From positions 1-16,317 of the forward strand of contig JALOMF010000018.1 of assembly GCA_025455635.1 (NCBI GenBank): a DNA stretch of 16,317 bases, read 5' to 3'. Source of the DNA: Saprospiraceae bacterium (GTDB lineage Bacteria > Bacteroidota > Bacteroidia > Chitinophagales > Saprospiraceae). The position numbers were made by a program, and so were the translations under genes. The notes below the pieces were generated by a model that was not told where the DNA came from, did no database searches, and saw only the letters and a program-made list of their open reading frames with translations. Below are positions 7,301-12,512 of the stretch, one piece after another (position 1 is the stretch's first letter; each line of letters opens with the position of its first letter).

Positions 7301-8823
7301 CAGCGCAAATAAAAGGCAACGACCTCGTGCTCTGGATACCGAATGGCGTTATCCAAAACCTGTCTTTCTGGACGGCATCTGTGGCACAATACTGCACACC
7401 TACTTGGTCAGTTCCGACCGGAATTTCGGCAAGCTACCTGCCCGCTGGCAGGGATTGTGGCACCATTGCCGACCGATTCGTGGCCGACCCATCGGCTGCT
7501 CCGGCGCCAGACCAGCGCAATTGGATTGGCATCCCATACGCCCGTGTGTCCTTCCCGCCCAGCAACGTAGTGGTTTTTGCGGACGAAGACGGCTTCTACT
7601 CGGCCTTTTTGCCCGTAGGCAACTACACGGCACAGGTGCAGTCGCTGCCCAATTTTATACCGCAATGCCCCAACAACACGGGCAGCCAGCCCGTGGCTGT
7701 CACCAGTGTTGGGCAGCATTACCAAAACAACCATTTCGGCCACTCGGTCATTGCCAATATGCCCGACCTTTTCACGGAGGTCATCTCGGCGGCACACCGA
7801 ATCGGGGAAGATAACCTGTTGATTATCAATTTTAAAAACCTTGGGACGGCTACCGCAAAGAACACCGTCATACAGCTCTCCATTCCTGCCGAGCTGGAGA
7901 TTTTGGTCAGCTCCATACCTTTTGCAGCGGCCAAGAACGGCAACGCCAAGCTGGAGTTCCCGATTGGCGATGTAGCTCCCAACGGCAAGGGCACGATTTA
8001 CATTTCCTACACCGTGGGCCTGATGACGCCCATCGGCACCGACATCGTGATTGAGGCCAGCATCTCCAACGGTGAGCCTGAGCTTTCTACCAACAACAAT
8101 GCCTCGGTGGACAAATCGCAGGCCGTGGCTGCCTACGACCCGAACGATATTGCCGTCAGCCCTGCCCGTTTTGTGAAAAAAGACGAGTGGCTGCACTACA
8201 AAATCAGGTTCCAGAACGTAGGCAATATCCCTGCCTCGCAAGTGCGGGTGGAAGACGAACTGCCTGCTGGCCTCGACCTCTCGACCTTGGAGCTGGGCGG
8301 CGTGAGCCATACCTACAAGCTCCAGTCGGATGGCCGCAAGTTGACTTGGATTTTCCCGAACATCAACCTGCCCGACAGCCTCTCCAACGAGGCGGAGAGC
8401 CACGGCTACATCACTTTCCGCATCAAACCGGAGAAGGACCTGGAAATTGGTCATAGCATGAAAAACCGGGCTGCCATCTACTTCGACAACCTGGCGCCAG
8501 TGATTACCAACACCGTGGAAAACATCCTGGTGGACGAACTGGCGAAGCCTAGCCGGGCCATTGCGAAGCCACTGCAAATACACCCGAACCCAAGCGCTGG
8601 CAAAGTGACGGTGCAGTCCTTCGACCTGAGCGCCGAACCGGACGCCTTCTTCGTTTCGATGGAGGTCTTCGACCCCTTCGGCAGGCAGGTACACCAATCA
8701 AGCGGAGTGGACACGCAGCGCCAAGAACTTTACCTCTACGAGTTGCCTGCGGGCACCTACCACGTGAAGGCCGTTGATAGCAAGGGCAGGTCTTACGCTG
8801 GCAAAGTGGTGCTGGTGGAGTAA
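4354..8823 (+). CDS. Giant T9SS-secreted FG-GAP / ASPIC-UnbV mosaic protein
   Basis: Predicted cell-surface or secreted protein of 1489 residues, with no enzymatic motif. ATG 4354 is chosen because it gives a classical signal peptide (KSFFRLAILAAFCLG, cleavage near ANA36); upstream in the same frame only a TTG at 4300 is available. Order: beta-rich DUF11-like region (about 40-320); seven FG-GAP/VCBS-type repeats, each W(G/A)D(F/Y)DxDG, with Trp at 341, 394, 446, 499, 551, 603 and 653; ASPIC/UnbV domain (about 686-778, with IGAKVSV and VVWPTGYRQ); beta-helix-like region opening SWNSSATWAGG (about 810-1030); CARDB/DUF7619-like domains (about 1110-1390, with DPNDIAVSP and IYFDNLAP); T9SS type A sorting domain (about 1407-1489, with HPNPSAGK and PAGTYHVK). 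Seven blades suit an integrin-like beta-propeller. It sits between polysaccharide genes; its role (adhesin, matrix binder) is inference. Confidence 0.9.
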   Translation: MSLTLQKLSYKQLGGKSFFRLAILAAFCLGLNSANALNPSSVSITNRSGSRFILNSNDPCDEGPRAAYVAYQICNTTGGTLTNLTATISGLPASYTLLAGQPAAQAIGTLLAGSCTTVFWYVGYPCTNNTTANIVVTVSDANPGTNSATFATATRSTNDSGSSGEITKFTVGPGLLLGSTTYVDFEYELATNIPKNGVVHFQPAGNTNFNAGCMRLTRTEIRATAIPTIVPLGSINTLQYVAANAVNGGGKKKVTVRYHFLVNCNAVNTEMAPYAASHSGNTNDSNFKYHNDYAENDQVLGTAAFPPVDPCLLGSTDDFASQQVGAASGLEGSGDAWSAAWGDFDNDGFPDLFVTTHNPKQPNELYVNNKNGTFTKVEKAPFNSDVASSSSASWGDFDNDGDLDLYVANNIGFDNFLYRNEGGGSFTKILNDPIVSYNGYSHGVSWGDYDNDGYLDMFVAVYWETAFNLLYHNNGDGTFSEVTNNPVTNEASRSVSGVWGDYDNDGLLDLFVANTGGQNNSLYHNLGGGNFERITTGEIVNDGGSSVGASWADYDNDGDLDLFVANAGNEPCFLYKNNGGGSFGRMNVGAMTTDKGHAHGSAWADYDNDGDLDLFVARDGQNNSLYRNDGGDVFTSINNEMTSNDGLSFGTAWADYDRDGDLDLFVANRKDKGNFFFKNNKGTCKNWSSIKLVGTRSNKAGIGAKVSVTAKINGVEVTQMREVSAQSGGGTGGQNDMRLIFGMGNAASISSITVVWPTGYRQTLSGQPVNQHLTIQEDNTSEVSGRVYFEDGISCSTGQVALPAAALTANFRSVKAGSWNSSATWAGGIIPNAGFINNQRISIEHDVTLPSGLYMQGTSAIWVTNAKLTVNGTISCANGAIRVLNGELLLNSGSLDLTGTSAYLHVKQSRVTVANGSHYSVGKKHWENATLQVSGSYDNNGIDTLENVKMLIGGNIQNTLFGAMVVDGAVVKSNTGGFQNIAPAQIKGNDLVLWIPNGVIQNLSFWTASVAQYCTPTWSVPTGISASYLPAGRDCGTIADRFVADPSAAPAPDQRNWIGIPYARVSFPPSNVVVFADEDGFYSAFLPVGNYTAQVQSLPNFIPQCPNNTGSQPVAVTSVGQHYQNNHFGHSVIANMPDLFTEVISAAHRIGEDNLLIINFKNLGTATAKNTVIQLSIPAELEILVSSIPFAAAKNGNAKLEFPIGDVAPNGKGTIYISYTVGLMTPIGTDIVIEASISNGEPELSTNNNASVDKSQAVAAYDPNDIAVSPARFVKKDEWLHYKIRFQNVGNIPASQVRVEDELPAGLDLSTLELGGVSHTYKLQSDGRKLTWIFPNINLPDSLSNEAESHGYITFRIKPEKDLEIGHSMKNRAAIYFDNLAPVITNTVENILVDELAKPSRAIAKPLQIHPNPSAGKVTVQSFDLSAEPDAFFVSMEVFDPFGRQVHQSSGVDTQRQELYLYELPAGTYHVKAVDSKGRSYAGKVVLVE
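5374..6390 (+). repeat. Seven in-frame FG-GAP/VCBS repeat units
   Basis: The WGDxDNDG-type motif begins at 5374, 5533, 5689, 5848, 6004, 6160 and 6310, giving a period of 156-159 nt, and 150 nt for the last. Each unit carries a DxDxDG calcium-binding-type loop followed by LDLFV and, about 10-15 residues on, an N-S/L-LY-NN-GGG-F segment. Units 5 and 6 are nearly identical at the DNA level around the motif, a possible substrate for recombination that changes copy number. Confidence 0.85.
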
Positions 8824-8842
8824 ACAACAAGCCTCGATTCCC

Positions 8843-8857
8843 TTCCCATTTTGGGAA
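8843..8857. repeat. Short dyad after the T9SS gene
   Basis: TTCCCA (8843-8848) and TGGGAA (8852-8857) with a TTT loop, 20 nt after the stop. The arms match those of the dyad at 4212-4228, so the large gene is bracketed by two related hairpins. Confidence 0.45.
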
Positions 8858-8891
8858 ACCACACAATAGAACATCTAAACACAACAACGAT

Positions 8892-8940
8892 AACGAATGG
8901 CTAATCCATTGATAAACAATGGGTTGGCCTTCGTTTTTTT
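8892..8940 (+). terminator. Intrinsic terminator
   Basis: GGCTAATCCATTG (8899-8911) pairs with CAATGGGTTGGCC (8917-8929), a 13-bp stem with two G-U pairs and an ATAAA loop. AACGAA/TTCGTT extends the base past a single bulged T. Seven T residues follow directly at 8934-8940. This is a strong rho-independent signal that ends transcription of the T9SS gene and implies the ligase-like gene at 9024 has its own promoter. The remaining spacer to 9023 has no exact TAnnTTTG box; TATATATTG near 8961 is a weak candidate. Confidence 0.88.
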
Positions 8941-9023
8941 AATTGGCATTTTTATCGTTGTATATATTGCAAAGCCAACGCTGGCGCACCCCCAAGTGAT
9001 AATGTAAAATAACAGCCTCCATC

Positions 9024-10277
9024 ATGTACCGCAGTAAGGCCATGCTCAACAAAATCATCCTCCTGCTCACGCTGAGGATTTTGAGCTATTTCACCCTCTT
9101 CCCCGACTCCGTGCTGCTCACGCAGGCCATGAAGACCGGACTTCGGCTGCTGCTCACGTTCACCGCATTTTTTATCCTGAAATCCCTGCGGGACAAGCAC
9201 CGCTCCCACGCATTTGCCTACGGCAATTTCACGCCATTTGCGATGTACGGCGGCTACCTGCTGCTGGGGCTGCTGTCGGTGGCCTGGGCCTCGCTGCCCA
9301 ACTACGCCATGCTCCAGTGGGCCATGATTGCCGAGGCGCTGACCTTCGCATGGTTTTTCACCCAACTGCTTACCTACTACAACGCCATCAGCGACCACCA
9401 CGCCCGGCTGTCGCTGGTTTTTGGGAGGGCGGCGCTCTTCATCGGCATCGGCTTCGTGGCGGGCTGGTACCTCGACCCCGCCACCTTTGCCCGCATGACC
9501 CACGAGGGCGAAGTGGCCCGCCTCGGCGGCATCATCATCAACCCCAACGAACTTGGAATGTTGGCCGTGCTGGGCACGGTGATGGCCTACGCCGAGCTGC
9601 TCGACAAGCGGTCCCTCAAAATCAACCTACTGCTCATTGGGGTGAGCGTGGCCGTGCTGCTGCTCACGCAGTCCCGGTCCTCGCTGATTTCGTTCCTGCT
9701 CGTTTCCTTTATTTTTATCGTGAAACTGAAAAACATCCGGGTCATCAGCCTGAGCGTCGTCGGGGCGGCGGTGGCCTTGCCGTTCCTGTTCTATTCCATC
9801 ATCCTCAAGCAGGGCGACATGGAGGAGGTGATGAGCATGACCGGGCGCCTGCCGTTTTGGCGTGACCTGCTCACCGATGGCTTCACCAAGCGGCCACTGT
9901 TCGGCTTCGGCTTCATGTGCGTGGCCGATGGGGAGTACTTCCACAGCATCCACTCGTACTCCGCCAAAATGACCCACAACACCTTTGTGCAGGTGCTGCT
10001 GAACCTTGGGCTGGTGGGCTTTTTCCTCTGTTTCATTCAAATGATTGCCACGTTGTTTGCCATCGGCAACAGCCCCGACGAGCGCCACCGGGGCCTCGCT
10101 TGGATGATGCTCATCCCGCTGCTCATCAACTCCTTCACCGAGTTCGGCATCTTCGGGGAGTCCAACTACGGCATCCAGTTTTACCAGCTGCTTTTCCTGC
10201 TTTTTGTGATAAAAACAGTGCCCGTCACCAGCCTCGAACCCGTGCGGCACTACCGCTCCAAGCCTGCCCTCGCATGA
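9024..10277 (+). CDS. O-antigen ligase / Wzy polymerase-like membrane protein
   Basis: Polytopic inner-membrane protein of 417 residues, expected to transfer lipid-linked glycan either onto a lipid acceptor (ligase) or onto another chain (polymerase). Roughly ten to twelve hydrophobic helices are visible. The large periplasmic loop after the helix near 245-260 has the features of the Wzy_C family: MTGRLPFWRD (R275), RPLFGFGF, a His-rich HSIHS stretch and THNTFVQVLLNLGLVGF with H318, the conserved histidine region before the following helix. GGIIINPNELG before a run of helices is also typical. Two starts are possible: ATG 9024, kept here, and ATG 9042 (MLNKIILLL). It comes after a strong terminator and overlaps the next gene by 4 bp (ATGA), indicating translational coupling. 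Ligase versus polymerase cannot be separated from sequence; with a Wzx flippase nearby, a polymerase role is reasonable. Confidence 0.85.
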   Translation: MYRSKAMLNKIILLLTLRILSYFTLFPDSVLLTQAMKTGLRLLLTFTAFFILKSLRDKHRSHAFAYGNFTPFAMYGGYLLLGLLSVAWASLPNYAMLQWAMIAEALTFAWFFTQLLTYYNAISDHHARLSLVFGRAALFIGIGFVAGWYLDPATFARMTHEGEVARLGGIIINPNELGMLAVLGTVMAYAELLDKRSLKINLLLIGVSVAVLLLTQSRSSLISFLLVSFIFIVKLKNIRVISLSVVGAAVALPFLFYSIILKQGDMEEVMSMTGRLPFWRDLLTDGFTKRPLFGFGFMCVADGEYFHSIHSYSAKMTHNTFVQVLLNLGLVGFFLCFIQMIATLFAIGNSPDERHRGLAWMMLIPLLINSFTEFGIFGESNYGIQFYQLLFLLFVIKTVPVTSLEPVRHYRSKPALA

Positions 10278-11548
10278 AGCCAGTCCCCTCGACCGACATG
10301 GAGCTGCTGGGCAAAATATTCTTCCCCGGCCAGCGTGGCTTTGGCCTGCTTTCGGGCGGGCACCAGCCCACCGCTGCGCACGATTTTTGGTTCGCCTTCG
10401 GCAAAAAACGGGAGCTGCCCGGCTTCCAGCGGCGGAGCTTTGGCTACGTGAACAACCCCGATGGCAGCATCCGCTGGCTGTACCCGGTGGGCAGCCGGAG
10501 GCCCCATTTCCTGCGGCTCTACAACGGCTCCGGCTGGCGTGGGCGCTTTTTCCAGTTGGCATTTAAAATAGCTTTCGGGCTGGGGCTGGAGCGCTTGGCG
10601 AGGTCGGGCACGCTGCATGTTTTTTACAAAAATCAAAGCCCGCTCGGCGGCCCGCTATCGCTTTGCCCTTGGGGAAACATGGCCGTTTTCACAGGCACGG
10701 TCGGTGAGAACCGCAAGGCCGTCGTGGCCTTCGACGATGGGGCGGGCGAGCGCTGGTTTTTCAAGCAGCCACTGACCGGGGCCGCCGCCCAACTCGTGCA
10801 AAACGAACGGCAGGTGCTTGCTTTCCTGGCGGAGCTGCCCCTCCAAAAAATGGTGGTGCCTTTGGCAAAATCACAGGGCGCTGGCCTGCTGGTCTCGGAC
10901 GTGAAACCTCGGGGCGCTGCAAATTCATTTGACCTGCAAGCCGCTCATTTTGAGGCAGTTGCGGAGCTTGTTGACCTGAGCTTGGAGCTTTCGCCACTGG
11001 CCAGCCTGCCTTTTTGGAGCGAAGCGAACCACTGCCTCGCAGCCTTGCAAGCCCAGCCCATCCTCAACGATTTGCCGCCCAGCACGGTGGGCCGGGTCAT
11101 TGACCGACTGCTGGCCCTGCGTGACGAGCTTGCCAGCGAGCCACTCGTGCCCACGGCACTGGCCCACGGTGATTTCACGCCCTGGAACATGTACCTCGGC
11201 CCCGACAGCCTGCATGTGTACGATTGGGAATTGGCGGAGCGGCTGCCCCTGCTGCACGATGTTTTTCACTTCATTTTCCAATCGGGCGTGATGGTGAAAA
11301 AGCAGCCGTTTGCCGAGATTCGGGCGGCCATTTTTGCCCTAAAAAACAAGGAAAAAGTGCAGGAAATGCTGGTAGGGGAGGGGCGTGATTTCGAGCGGCT
11401 TTTCCGGTTTTATTTGCTCCGCAATATCAGCTACTACCTGCTGAAATACCTGCGCCAGCAGCCGCTACACGAGCAGGCGCACTGGCAGTTGGCGGCTTGG
11501 GACGAGGTGTTGGAGTCGCAGTCCGCTGCGCTCATTGGGCAGCACTGA
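10274..11548 (+). CDS. APH/choline-kinase-fold phosphotransferase-like protein
   Basis: A 424-residue cytoplasmic kinase-like protein. The open frame extends upstream, but ATG 10274, overlapping the preceding TGA, is taken as the start because upstream of it the frame reads antisense-like low-quality sequence inside the ligase gene. The C-terminal half has the aminoglycoside phosphotransferase catalytic loop HGDFTPWN (H298, D300, N305) and the metal-binding DWE (D317), in normal APH spacing. KQPLTG near 165 may supply the ATP-lysine and QNERQVLAFL the helix-C Glu. The first ~130 residues (FPGQRGFGLL, YPVGSRRPHFLRLY) match nothing I recognise. Coupling to the ligase/polymerase-like gene suggests it phosphorylates a sugar, a lipid-linked intermediate or a polymer part. 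That is inference; antibiotic resistance is unlikely in this context. It overlaps the convergent DUF2752 gene by 17 bp. Confidence 0.8.
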   Translation: MKPVPSTDMELLGKIFFPGQRGFGLLSGGHQPTAAHDFWFAFGKKRELPGFQRRSFGYVNNPDGSIRWLYPVGSRRPHFLRLYNGSGWRGRFFQLAFKIAFGLGLERLARSGTLHVFYKNQSPLGGPLSLCPWGNMAVFTGTVGENRKAVVAFDDGAGERWFFKQPLTGAAAQLVQNERQVLAFLAELPLQKMVVPLAKSQGAGLLVSDVKPRGAANSFDLQAAHFEAVAELVDLSLELSPLASLPFWSEANHCLAALQAQPILNDLPPSTVGRVIDRLLALRDELASEPLVPTALAHGDFTPWNMYLGPDSLHVYDWELAERLPLLHDVFHFIFQSGVMVKKQPFAEIRAAIFALKNKEKVQEMLVGEGRDFERLFRFYLLRNISYYLLKYLRQQPLHEQAHWQLAAWDEVLESQSAALIGQH

Positions 11549-11840
11549 ACGGTTTTTTTTCCACCGCTTTTTTTACCAAAAAAATCCAAAGCGCCACGAG
11601 GGCCGGATAGGCCAGCACCACGCCCCGGTTGAAGCCCAGGGCAGTTTCCAGTTCAACATGATGGAAGTGCATGACGGCACGGGTCATGCCGCAGCCGAGG
11701 CACTCGATGCCGAGCAGCAGCTTGGAGGGGCAGATGGTGATGCCCGTGTCGTCGAAGAAGCTGCCGGGCAAGGCCCACAGCACGAGCGGGGCGGCCAGCA
11801 GCAGCGCTAGCCAGAGCAGTTGGAAGTAGTTGCGGCGCAT
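11532..11840 (-). CDS. DUF2752 family small membrane protein
   Basis: A 102-residue integral membrane protein with helices near residues 7-27 and 76-94. The DUF2752 signature lies between them: ICPSKLLLGIECLGCGMTRA, then an HFHH stretch and ALGFNRGVV. The cysteines (ICP and CLGC) and the GMTRA segment are diagnostic. The family is common in Bacteroidota and its biochemical role is not established. ATG 11840 begins a short positively charged start (MRRNYF) that leads straight into helix 1. Its last 17 bp overlap the end of the convergent kinase gene. Upstream lies the barrel gene, separated by a hairpin terminator, so the two are probably separate transcripts. Confidence 0.88.
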   Translation of the reverse strand: MRRNYFQLLWLALLLAAPLVLWALPGSFFDDTGITICPSKLLLGIECLGCGMTRAVMHFHHVELETALGFNRGVVLAYPALVALWIFLVKKAVEKKPFSAAQ

Positions 11841-11845
11841 GTTTC

Positions 11846-11898
11846 ACGAAAATGAAAATGGGCTGGCGACGGCGGTTTTGCCATGGCCAACCCATTTT
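11846..11898 (-). terminator. Probable terminator of the barrel gene
   Basis: Read on the minus strand, AAAATGGGTTGGC (11898-11886) pairs with GCCAGCCCATTTT (11867-11855) with one mismatch. An inner GGCAAAACCGCC hairpin stacks inside, and CATTTTC repeats follow as a T-rich tail. It starts about 24 nt after the barrel stop and ends just before the DUF2752 ATG. It shares the 12-mer AATGGGTTGGCC with the terminator at 8892-8940. Confidence 0.65.
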
Positions 11899-11921
11899 GG
11901 TTGCTTGATTTTAGGCGTTAA

Positions 11922-12425
11922 TTAATTGCCAAGCACGTAGCGGGCAGCCAAAGCGCCATAGCCAGAGCCGAAACCGTCGCTGTAGCTATTCAAGAAATAA
12001 GTGGGCACCCAGTCAACGGAGAGGCTCAACGGAATTTCGTCGAATGTATATTCCAAGCCGAGGTAGCCCTGTATTGCAAGCGTAGTGCTGGAGGGTTCGT
12101 CTCCTCCAATGAACAAGTCATTGTCGAAGTTCCAGAAGAAAATACCTGCGCCAGCGCCGAAATACCACTGAAGGTTGTCCACATTGGGGAAGTCCCTGTG
12201 GACTTGGTAAGCACCGTTTACCGAAAACCAACTGTACCTTGAGTAACTCCTGAACGCACCGTACAACTCAATGGCATTTCCCTCCGAGATGAACTTCTTG
12301 TAGGACAGTGCCAATGGCGAGCCTAACCTTGCCCCGATGGCTGAATTGTAGTTTTGACCGTTTGCGTTGAAAGCTGCGAAAAGGCCGAACGCAAGAAACG
12401 AAAGGATGGCAAATTGTTTTTTCAT
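11922..12425 (-). CDS. Small outer-membrane beta-barrel protein
   Basis: A 167-residue protein with a signal peptide (MKKQFAILSFLAFGLFAAF, cleavage near NANG/Q). The mature part has alternating aromatic/hydrophobic strands: AIGARLGSPLALSYKKF, AIELYGAFRSYS, WFSVNGAYQVH, LQWYFGAGAGIFFW, LAIQGYLGLEYTF and LSLSVDWVPTYF, ending GYGALAARYVLG. This amounts to roughly eight strands, fitting an eight-stranded OMP barrel of the PorT/OmpX-like type seen in Bacteroidota. There is no OmpA peptidoglycan domain. The length is normal for a lone eight-stranded barrel. It has its own promoter 46-75 bp upstream of the ATG and a hairpin terminator downstream, so it is likely monocistronic. Specific function unknown. 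Confidence 0.8.
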   Translation of the reverse strand: MKKQFAILSFLAFGLFAAFNANGQNYNSAIGARLGSPLALSYKKFISEGNAIELYGAFRSYSRYSWFSVNGAYQVHRDFPNVDNLQWYFGAGAGIFFWNFDNDLFIGGDEPSSTTLAIQGYLGLEYTFDEIPLSLSVDWVPTYFLNSYSDGFGSGYGALAARYVLGN

Positions 12426-12470
12426 TTTAAATTGAAGAATTTAGGTTTTTGAAATGTAGATTTCTACAGT

Positions 12471-12500
12471 CAAAAGTAGTGACCCACGAAATTGTTCAAA
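12471..12500 (-). promoter_or_regulatory. Bacteroidota sigma-ABfr-type promoter for the barrel gene
   Basis: On the minus strand TTTG (12500-12497) is followed after 18 nt by TACTTTTG (12478-12471), an exact match to the -7 consensus TAnnTTTG with a -33 TTTG box at close to normal spacing. The ATG at 12425 is 45 nt downstream. The -33 box lies within the dyad TCAAAGGTTTGA (12496-12507), starting 12 bp past the stop of the upstream gene. Confidence 0.72.
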
Positions 12501-12512
12501 GGTTTGAGCTGC

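Noticed and set aside
6001..8697. Long minus-strand open frames (462 and 429 codons) opposite the T9SS protein
   Set aside because: They mirror the codon pattern of a GC-rich coding strand, lack recognisable domains, and the plus-strand protein is well supported by repeats, UnbV and the T9SS tail.
9917..10273. N-terminal extension of the kinase frame upstream of ATG 10274
   Set aside because: This stretch lies wholly within the ligase-like gene in another frame and is Arg/Pro/His-rich; the ATGA overlap start gives a normal coupled gene.
10274..11548. Aminoglycoside resistance gene
   Set aside because: Only the general APH fold is seen. Coupling to a glycan ligase-like gene, the unfamiliar N-terminal region and the lack of any mobile element argue against resistance.
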